Assembly (NCBI RefSeq): GCF_000716785.1
Contig: NZ_JNYY01000020.1
Span: 75,138-139,137, forward strand
DNA: 64,000 nucleotides
Source: Amycolatopsis vancoresmycina
GTDB lineage: Bacteria > Actinomycetota > Actinomycetes > Mycobacteriales > Pseudonocardiaceae
Reading direction: 5' to 3'
A program made the position numbers and the translations under genes. Shown piece by piece: positions 42,459 to 51,076 of this stretch (the first letter of the stretch is position 1; the number at the start of each line of letters is the position of its first letter). Under the pieces are notes generated by a model. That model was not told where the DNA came from. It did no database searches and worked only from the letters and a program-made list of their open reading frames with translations.

Positions 42459-43561
42459 CAGGAGGCCGTCGGACGGCCCGCCTTCAGGTTGCCCAGCTGC
42501 GTGAGCGCGTCGTCCAGTGTGGACACCTTGATGAGGTTGAGCCCGGCGGGCACGTTGGACTTGGCCTCGGCGCAGTTGTGCTCGGGCACCAGGAAGTCGG
42601 TGGCGCCCGCCTCACGGGCGCCGACGACCTTGAACGAGATCCCCCCGATCGGGTCGACCTCGCCGGTCTCGGTGATCTCGCCGGTGCCGGCGATGTGCCG
42701 CCCGCCCGCGAGGTCGCCGGGCTGCAGCCGGTCGATGATCGCGAGGGTGAACATCAGGCCGGCCGACGGGCCGCCGACGTCCTGCAGGGAGATGTTGACG
42801 GTGAACGGCGCGTCGGCCCGGTCGACCGCGGTGAGGCCGATGAAGCCTTCCTTGCGGTCGGGGCGCGCGGCGAGGGTGAGCGGCACGGTCCGCTCGGGCT
42901 GGCCGTCGGACTGGAAGGTGATCTGCACGGTCTGGCCGGGCAGGGTGCCGGTGAGCGCGGCCCGCACGTCGGCGGCCTCGACGATCTTCTTGCCGTTGAC
43001 GGTGATCAGCTTGTCGCCGGGCGAGAGCACGTGGTCGGCGGGGCTGCCGGAGACGATCTGCTTCGCCAGCACCTTGATCGGGTAGCCGAGCTTGCGCAGG
43101 GCGGCGACCTGGGCGTTCGTCTGCGAGTCCTGCAGCTGCTGGATGTTCTCCTGCTTGACCTGCTCGTTCGTCTCGCCCGGCTTGAAGTACTCCTCGCGCG
43201 GCGCGAGCGCGTAGCGGCCGCTGGCCCAGAAGCCCAGGCCCTGGAAGAGGGTGACGCCGTCGTGCAGGGAGACGGTCGTCATCCGCAGCTCGCCGGTGGT
43301 CGGGTGCGTCTCGTGACCGGTGACCTGGATGACCGGGTTGCCCGCGGCGTCGCGACCGAGCGTGTCGTAGGTCGGGCCCGGGCTGATCGCCACGAACGGC
43401 ACCGGCACGACCGAGCCGAGCACCACGAAGATCAGGAACAGCGCGCCGCTGACCACCAGAGTCCAGCCGCGCCGGGTCATCCGCCGGGCCTCGCCGGGCG
43501 GCTCCGCCGCCGGGTCCGGAGCGCTCTTCGCGGGGGCGGTCTCCTCGGAAGACTTGGTCAC
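42455..43561 (-). CDS. PDZ-domain Lon-like (S16) membrane protease
   Basis: 368 residues: Pro/Glu-rich N-terminus, one membrane helix at about 33-57, PDZ domain (VSGSPADHVLSPGDKLITVNGKKI, about 170-215) and a C-terminal S16 Ser-Lys protease domain with the nucleophile in GGPSAGLMF and the Lys in GGISFKVVGA. The active site faces outside the membrane. Family members are YlbL-like; a role in processing envelope proteins is likely. From memory, the M. tuberculosis homologue is Rv3194c. Confidence 0.93.
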   Translation of the reverse strand: MTKSSEETAPAKSAPDPAAEPPGEARRMTRRGWTLVVSGALFLIFVVLGSVVPVPFVAISPGPTYDTLGRDAAGNPVIQVTGHETHPTTGELRMTTVSLHDGVTLFQGLGFWASGRYALAPREEYFKPGETNEQVKQENIQQLQDSQTNAQVAALRKLGYPIKVLAKQIVSGSPADHVLSPGDKLITVNGKKIVEAADVRAALTGTLPGQTVQITFQSDGQPERTVPLTLAARPDRKEGFIGLTAVDRADAPFTVNISLQDVGGPSAGLMFTLAIIDRLQPGDLAGGRHIAGTGEITETGEVDPIGGISFKVVGAREAGATDFLVPEHNCAEAKSNVPAGLNLIKVSTLDDALTQLGNLKAGRPTASC

Positions 43562-43662
43562 GCCCGACAGCGTACGGTGACCGCGTTCGCTTCTCGGTGA
43601 AGGCCACGCACATGGGTCCGGTTGACGCGCTCGGCGGCCCTCGACCCGCGTACGGTGGACAC

Positions 43663-45039
43663 ATGAGCAAACCCCCGTTCGGCTTCGGACCTTCCGATCC
43701 CGACAAACGAGGTGAGAACGACCCCTCGGAAGGCGGGCAGCAGTCCGGCGCCGAGGCCTTCAACCAGCTCGGGCAGATGCTGAGCCAGCTCGGCCAGATG
43801 CTCAGCCAGGCGGGCAGTTCCAGCGGGCCGGTGAACTACGACCTCGCCAAGCAGATCGCCCTGCAGACCCTGGGCAGTGCCGGCAACACCGGCGAGAGCA
43901 AGCTCGGCTTCCGGGGTGGTGACGACGCGAACGCGGCGGTGCGTGACGCGGCCCACCTGGCCGAGCTGTGGCTCGACGCGGCGACGGTGTTCCCGGCCGG
44001 CGCGACGTCGACGGTGGCCTGGTCCCCGCGGTCCTGGGTGGAGAAGACGCTCCCGACGTGGCAGCGGCTGTGCGACCCGGTGGCGCGGCAGGTCTCGGGC
44101 GCCTGGATGGAGGCGCTGCCCGAGGAGGCCAAGCAGGCCGCGGGCCCGCTGCTGCAGATGATGGGCCAGATGGGCGGGATGGCGTTCGGCTCCCAGCTCG
44201 GCAACGCGCTGGCCCAGCTCGCCTCGGAGATGCTGACGTCGTCGGAGATCGGCCTGCCGCTGGCCCCGGCGGGCACGTCGGCCCTGCTGCCGGCGAACAT
44301 CGAAAAGTTCGCCGAAGGCCTGGAGCTGCCGAACAGCGAGATCCTGGTGTTCCTGGCGGCGCGCGAGGCGGCCCACCAGCGCCTGTTCACGCACGTGCCG
44401 TGGCTGCGGCAGCGCCTGCTGGCGACGGTCGAGGAGTTCGCGCACGGCATTTCGGTGGACACGTCAGCGCTGGAGTCCCTGGCCGGCCAGATCGACCCGG
44501 CGAACCCGGCGAGCATCGAGGAAGCGATGTCCTCGGGCCTGCTGGAACCCCAGACGACGGACGAGCAGAAGGCGGCGCTGAGGCGCTTGGAGACCCTGCT
44601 GGCCCTGGTCGAAGGCTGGGTCGACGTGGTGGTGGCCGAAGCGGTGGGAGACCGCCTGCCGGGAGCGGACGCCCTGCGCGAGACGCTGCGCCGCCGCCGC
44701 GCGACGGGCGGTCCGGCCGAGCAGACGTTCGCCACCCTGGTCGGCCTGGAGCTGCGCCCCCGCCGCATGCGGGACGCCTCGAACCTGTGGTCGCTGGTGG
44801 GCGACCGCCACGGCACGGAGAAGCGCGACGGCCTCTGGTCCCACCCGGACCTGATGCCGACGGCGGAGGACCTGGACGAGCCGATCGACTTCGCGGACCG
44901 CGTGGGCTCGTCCGACCTGCTCGACGGCCTCGACCCGATCGCCGAGCTGGAGCGCACGGAGCAGGCGGAGCGCGACGAGAAGAGCCGCGAAGAGAAGAGC
45001 AAGGAGACCCCGCCCGAGGAGGGCGAGACCCCGGCGTAG
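43663..45039 (+). CDS. Zinc-dependent metalloprotease of the DUF2342 family
   Basis: 458 residues from ATG at 43663. After a Gln/Met-rich stretch (LGQMLSQLGQMLSQAG) the protein shows MMGQMGGMAFGSQLGNALAQLASEMLTSSEIGLPL and the putative metal site EAAHQRLFTHVPWL, as in the family linked by annotation to zinc hydrolases. The C-terminus is a charged Glu/Lys tail. It is divergent from the Lon-like gene and is followed by a terminator. Substrate unknown. Confidence 0.9.
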   Translation: MSKPPFGFGPSDPDKRGENDPSEGGQQSGAEAFNQLGQMLSQLGQMLSQAGSSSGPVNYDLAKQIALQTLGSAGNTGESKLGFRGGDDANAAVRDAAHLAELWLDAATVFPAGATSTVAWSPRSWVEKTLPTWQRLCDPVARQVSGAWMEALPEEAKQAAGPLLQMMGQMGGMAFGSQLGNALAQLASEMLTSSEIGLPLAPAGTSALLPANIEKFAEGLELPNSEILVFLAAREAAHQRLFTHVPWLRQRLLATVEEFAHGISVDTSALESLAGQIDPANPASIEEAMSSGLLEPQTTDEQKAALRRLETLLALVEGWVDVVVAEAVGDRLPGADALRETLRRRRATGGPAEQTFATLVGLELRPRRMRDASNLWSLVGDRHGTEKRDGLWSHPDLMPTAEDLDEPIDFADRVGSSDLLDGLDPIAELERTEQAERDEKSREEKSKETPPEEGETPA

Positions 45040-45058
45040 CCCGGGAGGGTGCTTCGAG

Positions 45059-45095
45059 AGGCCGGTGGTCCGCGACGCGGGTCACCGGCCTTTCT
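45059..45095 (+). terminator. Terminator after the DUF2342 gene
   Basis: 9-bp stem AGGCCGGTG (45059-45067) with CACCGGCCT (45083-45091) followed by TTTCT. A second, 12-bp hairpin without a T run lies at 45141-45170, just past the end of the convergent metallopeptidase gene. Confidence 0.7.
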
Positions 45096-45181
45096 GTCGG
45101 GTGCTCGACGCGGACAGGGCCTGACCTGCGCAAGTTCCGCGACCGGGGCGGCCCGCAAGCCGCCCCGGTCACCTCACCCGC

Positions 45182-45772
45182 TCAACACTCCGTATCGATC
45201 CCCCACCCGGCAGCGGCCGCCAGCCCCTCCAGGTACCCCATCGCGCGTTCCGTCTTCGGGTACCGCTGCACCAGGGCCCAGAACGCCGCGTCGTGCCCCG
45301 GCTCCCGCAGGTGCGCCAGCTCGTGCACCAGCACGTAGTCGAGCACCCAGGGAGGCACCTTCCGCAGCCGGTCGCTGACCCGGATGGTCGCGTCGACCGG
45401 CGTGCACGATGCCCACCGCGTGCGCATCGGCTGCACCCACCGCACGCTCGCCGGCATCGCATTGCCGTCCAGGTACTTGGACGACAGCACGGCGCAACGC
45501 GCCAGCAGGGCCTCGTCCGACGTCTTCGGGGACGCCGGCCGACGGGGTTCCGCGCGCTGCAGCTTGCGCTCCATCTCGGCGACCCAGTGTTTCTCCTCCG
45601 CCCTGGTCATCCGCGCGGGGATGAGCACGACGAGCGTGTCGTCCTTCCAATACGCGGTGACCGTCCGGTGCCGGCGCTGGCTGCGCCGCACTTCGACCTT
45701 GTGTCCTGGTGTGTCCGACGGGGGGTTCGTCTCCCCCCTGCCTCTCAGCGAGGGCGTCCGTGCTTCGACCAC
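45182..45772 (-). CDS. YgjP-like metallopeptidase (M48/SprT-type)
   Basis: 196 residues with the zinc motif HELAHLREPGHDAAFW (HExxH plus downstream His) near residue 150 and the upstream RTRWASCTP segment typical of YgjP/DUF45 proteins. N-terminal beta-rich part EVRRSQRRHRTVTAYWKDDTLVVLIP also matches. Substrates are not established for the family. It is divergent from the ThiF-like gene; the gap contains a long DnaA-box-like dyad. Confidence 0.88.
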   Translation of the reverse strand: MVEARTPSLRGRGETNPPSDTPGHKVEVRRSQRRHRTVTAYWKDDTLVVLIPARMTRAEEKHWVAEMERKLQRAEPRRPASPKTSDEALLARCAVLSSKYLDGNAMPASVRWVQPMRTRWASCTPVDATIRVSDRLRKVPPWVLDYVLVHELAHLREPGHDAAFWALVQRYPKTERAMGYLEGLAAAAGWGIDTEC

Positions 45773-45826
45773 CCGACAACGGTAAGGCCAGGCACCGACA
45801 ACTCCGAGCGCCTTGAGGTCACAGAC

Positions 45827-45866
45827 CCGAGTTGTCCACAGCCGGTTCCCCTTGTGGACAACTCGG
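45827..45866. repeat. Inverted repeat CCGAGTTGTCCACA-N12-TGTGGACAACTCGG
   Basis: Perfect 14-nt arms at 45827-45840 and 45853-45866, separated by 12 nt, within the divergent gap between the metallopeptidase and ThiF-like genes. The core and spacing match the dyad at 7885-7920. Each arm holds a DnaA-box-like TTGTCCACA. Confidence 0.85.
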
Positions 45867-45921
45867 CCGATCCGGCGCCTTCCCGGGCTCCCCCGTCGCC
45901 GCCGGGTGCCATCCTGCGGAC

Positions 45922-46968
45922 ATGCTCCTCTCCACCGCGGACATGCCCCCGGTCCTCCTGCCGGCCCATCCCGCCCTGCTCCCGGGCCTCACCGTGCTGG
46001 AACGCGGCCCGCGCGAGATCCAGATCGGCCTCGACCCGCGCCACGGCGTGATCGTCGAAAACCTCACCCCGGACCTCATCGCGAGGGTGCGCGCGCTCGA
46101 CGGCAGCAAGCCCGTCGAGCGGCTCTTGCTCGCCGAGAGCGAACACCGCGACCAGCTGCGGACCCTGCTGCGGCAGCTGACGGCGCTCGGCCTGGTCACC
46201 GACGCCGGCCGGCCCGACGGCCCGGGGCTTCGCGGCGAGTGCGGGCTCTGGTCGCTGCGGGCGCGCCACCACCAGGCCGCCCTGGCGGACCGCAGGCGCG
46301 CTGCCGCGGTCACCGTCCACGGCGACGGCCGGGTGGCAGTCGCCGTGGCCGTGCTGCTGGCCAACGCCGGCGTCGGGCACGTCGAGCTGCGCGCGTCCGG
46401 CGCGGTCACCGAGCACGACCTCGGCTCGGGCCTCACCGACGCGGATCTGGGGCGGCCCCGGCGGCAGGCGCTCGCCGACCTGCTGCGCCGCGTCGACCCC
46501 GGCGTCCGGGTCACCCGGCTGCACGACCGGTACCCCGACGTGGTCCTGCTCACCGACGCCGTCGTGCCCGCTCCCGAGCACGTCGCCGAGCTGATGGAGG
46601 ACGGCGTCCCGCACCTGGCGGCGCGCGTCCGCGACGGCACGGGCATCGTCGGGCCGCTGGTGGTGCCTGGCCGCAGCTCCTGCTTGCGCTGCGCCGACCT
46701 GCACCGCACGGACCGCGACCCGTGCTGGCCCCGCGTCGCCGGGCAGCTCGCCGGCCGGCACCAGCGGCCCGACCTCGGCGCGGTCCACGCCTGCGCGTCG
46801 CTGGCGGTCGCGCAGGCCATGCGGCTGCTCTCCCCCGCTGCGCCGGCGCCACCGGCGTGGAACGCGACCCTCGAGATCGACGCCTTCGACGGCCGCATCC
46901 GCCACCGCGGCTGGCCCCCGCACCCGCGGTGCGGCTGTGGCGCCCAGGGGGTACCGCGGGAGACGTAG
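45922..46968 (+). CDS. ThiF/TOMM leader-binding-like protein
   Basis: 348 residues from ATG at 45922 (ATG at 45943 is possible). Begins with a winged-helix-like segment (LPGLTVLERGPREIQIGLDPRHGVIVENLTPDLI, VERLLLAESEHRDQLRTLLRQLTALGLV) and continues with a ThiF-like alpha/beta domain lacking the ATP-binding Gly-rich loop. Cys pairs in SCLRCADLH and CGCGA could bind zinc. Related proteins bind leader peptides in azole-forming pathways, but here the gene is in a conserved actinobacterial block without a cyclodehydratase, so that role is doubtful. Confidence 0.75.
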   Translation: MLLSTADMPPVLLPAHPALLPGLTVLERGPREIQIGLDPRHGVIVENLTPDLIARVRALDGSKPVERLLLAESEHRDQLRTLLRQLTALGLVTDAGRPDGPGLRGECGLWSLRARHHQAALADRRRAAAVTVHGDGRVAVAVAVLLANAGVGHVELRASGAVTEHDLGSGLTDADLGRPRRQALADLLRRVDPGVRVTRLHDRYPDVVLLTDAVVPAPEHVAELMEDGVPHLAARVRDGTGIVGPLVVPGRSSCLRCADLHRTDRDPCWPRVAGQLAGRHQRPDLGAVHACASLAVAQAMRLLSPAAPAPPAWNATLEIDAFDGRIRHRGWPPHPRCGCGAQGVPRET

Positions 46969-47028
46969 ACCACTAAGTCGTCGCGCGCAGGCTGCGCGCC
47001 GTCGTGGCGGCAAGGCAGAATCGCCGGT

Positions 47029-48372
47029 GTGACCGACTTCCGCGACCCGGGCGATGATCGTGACACCGCGATGCCGCGCAAGGGTGCCGCCCGCACCGCC
47101 AAGCTCGCCAGTCTTCCGCTCGGCATCGCCGGCCGGGCGGTGGGCGGCTGGGGCAAGAGGCTCGCGGGCCAGAGCGCGGAGCAGGTGAGCGCGACGCTGT
47201 CGGCCAAGGCCGCCGAGCAGCTGTTCGAGGTGCTCGGCACGCTCAAGGGCGGGGCGATGAAGTTCGGCCAGGCGCTGAGTGTGTTCGAGGCGGCGGTGCC
47301 GGACGACATGGCGAAGCCGTATCGCGAAGCCCTGACGAAGCTGCAGGCCGCGGCGCCGCCGATGTCGGCCCGGCAGACCCACCGGGTGCTCGCCGAGCAG
47401 CTGGGCCGCACCTGGACCAGCCGGTTCGCGTCGTTCGACGACGAGCCCGCGGCGGCCGCGAGCATCGGCCAGGTGCACCGCGCGGTCTGGCACGACGGCC
47501 GCACGGTCGCGGTCAAGGTGCAGTACCCGGGCGCCGACGAGGCGTTGCGCAGCGACCTGCGGCAGCTGCAGCGGTTCAGCAGGCTGTTCCAGGCGTTCGT
47601 GCCCGGCACCGAGGTCAAGCCGCTGCTGGCCGAGCTCGCCGAGCGGATGAACGAGGAGCTCGACTACCAGTCCGAGGCCCAGCACCAGCGGGCCTTCGCG
47701 AAGGCGTTCGACGGCGATCCCGGCATCCTGGTGCCGCGGGTGGTGGCCAGCGCGCCGAAGGTCGTCGTGACCGAGTGGGTGACCGGCACCCCGTTGTCCA
47801 AGGTGATCGCGGACGGCGACCGCGAGACCCGCAACCTGGCGGGCCGGCTGCTGACGGAGTTCCACTACTCCTCACCCGAGCGCGTCCACCTGCTGCACTC
47901 GGACCCGCACCCGGGCAACTTCATGATCACCGACGACGACCGGCTGTGCGTCATCGACTTCGGCGGCGTCGCCCGGCTGCCCGAGGGCATCCCCCGCCAC
48001 CTGGGCGAGATGACGCGGCTGGCCCTCGACGGCGAGTCCGCCGGGCTGATGCGGCTGCTGCGGGAGAACCGGTTCATCCGGCCGGACAGCGACCTGACGG
48101 CGGAGGAGGTGCTGGCGTACCTGGCGCCGTTCACCGAGCCGCTGGCCGCGCCGACGTTCCACTTCACCCGCCGGTGGATGCAGAAGCAGGCCGGCCGGGT
48201 CGGCGACAGCCGCGGCAACGACTTCCGGGTCGGCCGGATGCTCAACCTGCCGCCCGAGTACCTGATGATCCACCGGGTGACGGCGGGGTCGACGGGCATC
48301 CTCTGCCAGCTCGACGCGGAGATCCCGGCCCGCGGCATCGTGGAGCGCTGGCAGCCCGGCTTCGCCGCCTGA
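47029..48372 (+). CDS. ABC1/UbiB-family atypical kinase
   Basis: 447 residues. Signature KxGQ motif in LKGGAMKFGQALS (about 75-87), Ala-rich loop AAAASIGQVHRAV, Lys in VAVKVQYPG, catalytic HSDPHPGNFMI and metal-binding VIDFGGVARL. UbiB/ADCK proteins are ATPases tied to quinone or lipid homeostasis. From memory the M. tuberculosis homologue, Rv3197, lies next to whiB7 and has been linked to macrolide resistance. A GTTGTCCACAG copy overlaps its stop codon. Confidence 0.93.
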   Translation: MTDFRDPGDDRDTAMPRKGAARTAKLASLPLGIAGRAVGGWGKRLAGQSAEQVSATLSAKAAEQLFEVLGTLKGGAMKFGQALSVFEAAVPDDMAKPYREALTKLQAAAPPMSARQTHRVLAEQLGRTWTSRFASFDDEPAAAASIGQVHRAVWHDGRTVAVKVQYPGADEALRSDLRQLQRFSRLFQAFVPGTEVKPLLAELAERMNEELDYQSEAQHQRAFAKAFDGDPGILVPRVVASAPKVVVTEWVTGTPLSKVIADGDRETRNLAGRLLTEFHYSSPERVHLLHSDPHPGNFMITDDDRLCVIDFGGVARLPEGIPRHLGEMTRLALDGESAGLMRLLRENRFIRPDSDLTAEEVLAYLAPFTEPLAAPTFHFTRRWMQKQAGRVGDSRGNDFRVGRMLNLPPEYLMIHRVTAGSTGILCQLDAEIPARGIVERWQPGFAA

Positions 48373-48424
48373 GTTGTCCACAGGCGGGGCCGCGAACGGA
48401 CGGATTCCGCCGAGTTGTCCACAG
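48371..48424 (+). repeat. Two direct copies of GAGTTGTCCACAG
   Basis: Copies at 48371-48383 and 48412-48424, 41 nt apart, in the gap before the AbiEi-like gene. Each contains TTGTCCACA. They share this core with the inverted pairs at 7885 and 45827. Confidence 0.8.
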
Positions 48425-48474
48425 TCGGCCGGGACGGGGTTCCACCCGGTTGGCCGAGCCGCCATGCTCGGAGC

Positions 48475-49419
48475 ATGACTGCTACTCAGTGCACCGACCC
48501 GCTGTCCCTCGGTGATCCCGGCCCGGGCGAGGTGATGAACCTCGAACAGTTGCGAAGGGCCGGGGTATCGGATCGAAGAACCCGGCGGCTCTGCGGCCCC
48601 GGCGGGCCGTGGCGCCGCCTGCACCCCGGTGTCGTCCTGCTGCGCAACACCGCGCCGACGCGGCAGCAGCTGCTGCACGCGCTGCTGGTGCGGTACGGGT
48701 CGAAGGTGGTGATCACCGGCGCCGACGCGCTGCAGGCCCACGGCGTCAAGTGCGAGGCGGGCGACATCCGCCTGCTGGTACCCGACCACTGCCGGGTGGC
48801 GGCATGCGAAGGGGTGCGGGTGGCCCGGACGGCCCGCTTGCCGGACCCGGTCGTGGTCGACGGCCTCCCGTTCGCCCCGCCTGCCCGCGCCACGCTGGAC
48901 CTGGCCCGCACCGAACCGGACCCGGCCCGCATCCGGCACCTGGTGACGTTGCCGCTGTACTGGGGCCTGTGCAGCCGCCAGGAGCTGCTGCTGGAGCTGG
49001 ACGAAGGCCCCCAACGCGGCAGCGCGGCGGTCCGCAGGGTGCTGCGCGACCTCGACGAGGCCCCGATCCAGGCCCACGGCCTGGCCACCCGCATCCTGGA
49101 ACTGGCCCCGCTGCCCCCACCGAGCTGGGACCAGACGATCTGCGACCGCCGCGGCCGCCGCCTCGGCGAGGCGGACGCCTGGTGGGACGAGATCGGCCTG
49201 GCCTGGCAGTACCGCTGCACCCCAGGCCCAGGAGGCGGCTTCAGCCACCTCGCCCTGGCGGCGACGGGCATAGTCCTGGTCCGCTGCACGATCCGCCAGC
49301 TCCGCCAGGTCCCGAACGAGGTGGCCCAGGAGCTGGCCCGCGCGTTCGGCGAGGCATCCCGAACCCCCCGCCCCAAAGTCCGAGCAATCCCCCTAACCCC
49401 AGAAGGAGACGCAGCCTGA
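48475..49419 (+). CDS. AbiEi-antitoxin-like / DUF559-like DNA-binding protein
   Basis: 314 residues from ATG at 48475; ATG at 48535 with GAGGTG before it is a good alternative. The early part (LEQLRRAGVSDRRTRRLCGPGGPWRRLHPGVVLLRNTAPT, YGSKVVITGADALQAHGV) matches the winged-helix AbiEi N-terminal domain. The C-terminal third (RLGEADAWWDEIGLAWQYRC) resembles the restriction-endonuclease-like domain often fused to it. No AbiEii nucleotidyltransferase toxin is next to it. Stand-alone members are common in actinobacteria and uncharacterised. Confidence 0.72.
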   Translation: MTATQCTDPLSLGDPGPGEVMNLEQLRRAGVSDRRTRRLCGPGGPWRRLHPGVVLLRNTAPTRQQLLHALLVRYGSKVVITGADALQAHGVKCEAGDIRLLVPDHCRVAACEGVRVARTARLPDPVVVDGLPFAPPARATLDLARTEPDPARIRHLVTLPLYWGLCSRQELLLELDEGPQRGSAAVRRVLRDLDEAPIQAHGLATRILELAPLPPPSWDQTICDRRGRRLGEADAWWDEIGLAWQYRCTPGPGGGFSHLALAATGIVLVRCTIRQLRQVPNEVAQELARAFGEASRTPRPKVRAIPLTPEGDAA

Positions 49420-49442
49420 CCCACCCCACCCTCCACCCACAC

Positions 49443-49653
49443 CAACCGACCCCCAGGTACGCCAACCGACCCCCCAGGTACGCGAACCGACCACCTGGGT
49501 ACGCGAGATGCCCCTCCAGTCACGCGTGATGCCTCCCCAATCACACGAGATGCCCCTCCAATCACGCGAGTTCCGCCTTCAATCACGCGAGTGACGGCCC
49601 TGACCACGCGAGTTCCGGGCCCGACCACGCGAGTTGCAGGTTCCGACCACGCA
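49443..49653. repeat. Ten-unit, 21-bp tandem array ending in ACGCG boxes
   Basis: Units start at 49443, 49464, 49485, 49506, 49527, 49548, 49569, 49590, 49611 and 49632; nine are exactly 21 nt and the last is 22. Units 1-3 read AACCGACC...GGTACGC, units 4-7 (A/T)GATGCC or AGTTCC...CAATCACGCG, units 8-10 AGT...GACCACGCG. Only the ACGCG box and the period are kept throughout. 21 bp is two helical turns, so the boxes lie on one face of the DNA. Located between convergent genes. Function unknown. Confidence 0.9.
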
Positions 49654-49922
49654 GGTTCGCGCGTGAGGGTTGGTTTGCGATCTGGGCGGTCGGTTCGCCT
49701 GGAAGGCGGACTGGCGCGCAGCCGGGCGTCCGGCGCGCCTGCCGGGGCGGGTCGGCACGCAGCCCGAGCAATCGGGCTGGCTGCCAGCCCGCTCGCGGTC
49801 CAGGCGGTCGGCTGCTCGAATCGAGGGGGTTGGCCATCTGCTCGAAGGGGGCCGGCTCGGGCCGCCGTTCCACCCGTCCGCGGCGAAACCCGCCGCCTCA
49901 ACCACTCAGGAGGGCGATTTGG
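49654..49922. other. Intergenic region after the 21-bp array
   Basis: No frame here looks like protein on either strand. GC-rich, with short scattered inverted repeats (for example CCCGAGCAATCGGG around 49770). Together with the array the gap between the convergent genes is 503 bp. Confidence 0.6.
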
Positions 49923-50108
49923 TCACCAGTACTCGTCCGGGAGCTTGCCCTCGATGTCCCGCACGTGCTGCCGTGCGCAGTCCGGGCACAGCCACCGGAC
50001 CACGCCACGCTCGCGGGTGGAGACCCAGGCGAGGGCCGTGACCGGGTCGTCGTCGGCTGTGCGGGTGTGGCCGCAGCGGGTGCACACCTGCGGCTCCGGC
50101 GCGCTCAC
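49923..50108 (-). CDS. Small zinc-ribbon protein coupled to the methyltransferase
   Basis: 61 residues from GTG at 50106-50108, overlapping the methyltransferase stop (GTGA). Two CxxC knuckles, CTRCGHT near residue 9 and CPDCARQH near 45, fit one structural zinc site. The rest is short and ends KLPDEYW. Such ribbons can bind nucleic acid or a partner protein. Coupling points to joint action with the methyltransferase. Confidence 0.78.
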   Translation of the reverse strand: MSAPEPQVCTRCGHTRTADDDPVTALAWVSTRERGVVRWLCPDCARQHVRDIEGKLPDEYW

Positions 50109-51055
50109 CGGGACCGTCCACAGTGGATTGCCTTGGCGCCGAAGAGGTACAGATCGTCCCGGCGGCCCAGGAAATGCGGGCCATGCGGATCGGTCAGGGC
50201 CGCGGCCGCGGCGCGGTCGTCGGCGTCGAGCCACTCCGCGGCCCAGTCGGCGAGCCAGCCGATGCGGTGCACCACGTACTCGCGCAGGAGGTCCGAGCCC
50301 GGCATCGGGTGGTCGATGAGCGCACCGAAGGACTCGACGTCCGAGAGACCGGCTTCGCGAAGGGCGCGCGTCCAGCCGTAGGGCATCGCGACGCTGCCCG
50401 GCAGCCCGGCGCGCATCCGGGCGAACCACTCGGCCCGCGCGGCGTGCAACCGCTGCTCCAGCCCAGGCCGTCCGACCCCGAGCTCCCACGGGAGGCAACG
50501 CAGCTCAAGCCCACCCTCGGCAATGGCCAGCACCCCACCCGGCCGCAACAGCCCGGCGAGCGTACGCAGCGCGGCCTGCTGGTCACCGACATGGTGGACA
50601 ACACCGGAAGCCCACACGAGATCAGCGGCAGGCACGGCCAGCCCGGGATCGGCAAGGTCCCCAAGCAGCCCGACGACCTCAACCGAGCCGGCAGCCGACC
50701 CGTCACCACGAACCCGCCCAGCCTCAGCGGAGCCGGTGGCCACTTCCGCCACAGCAGACCCCGCGCCCCCAGCGGAACCAGCCGCCGCCACGGCTCGCTC
50801 TGCCTCGGCGAGCAGCTCCGGCGTGGCGTCGACCAGTACCACCCGGCCCCCGCCCCGGCGGGCCAGCTCGCGTGCGAACAGCACGCTCATCCCGCCCGCG
50901 CCGCAACCGACGTCGGCGATCGTCGGGTGCTCCGGCAGGCCGGATACCAGCCGCTGCGCGACGGGAGTCAATGCCGGCTCATCCAGCTTGTCCGCCATGC
51001 GCAGCTGGGTCAGGCGGTCCGCCCAGTCGATGTCGTCGTGGGTGTGTCCCGGCAT
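50105..51055 (-). CDS. SAM-dependent methyltransferase with low-complexity insert
   Basis: 316 residues from ATG at 51053-51055. Class I fold: motif I IADVGCGAGGMSVLFA, VVLVDATPELL for the ribose-binding acid, LVWASGVVHHVGDQQAALRTLAGLLRPGGVLAIAEGG for motifs III-IV. Between the ribose acid and the next strand is an insert of about 35 residues made almost only of Ala, Gly, Ser, Glu and Val, absent from typical members. The substrate is unknown. The downstream zinc-ribbon gene overlaps by four bases. Confidence 0.85.
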   Translation of the reverse strand: MPGHTHDDIDWADRLTQLRMADKLDEPALTPVAQRLVSGLPEHPTIADVGCGAGGMSVLFARELARRGGGRVVLVDATPELLAEAERAVAAAGSAGGAGSAVAEVATGSAEAGRVRGDGSAAGSVEVVGLLGDLADPGLAVPAADLVWASGVVHHVGDQQAALRTLAGLLRPGGVLAIAEGGLELRCLPWELGVGRPGLEQRLHAARAEWFARMRAGLPGSVAMPYGWTRALREAGLSDVESFGALIDHPMPGSDLLREYVVHRIGWLADWAAEWLDADDRAAAAALTDPHGPHFLGRRDDLYLFGAKAIHCGRSR

Positions 51056-51076
51056 CGACCCATTGAACACCAGGCA

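Noticed and set aside
49443..49653. CRISPR array or coding minisatellite
   Set aside because: No spacers (units are contiguous), and no reading frame through it has a start, ribosome-binding site or flanking domain.
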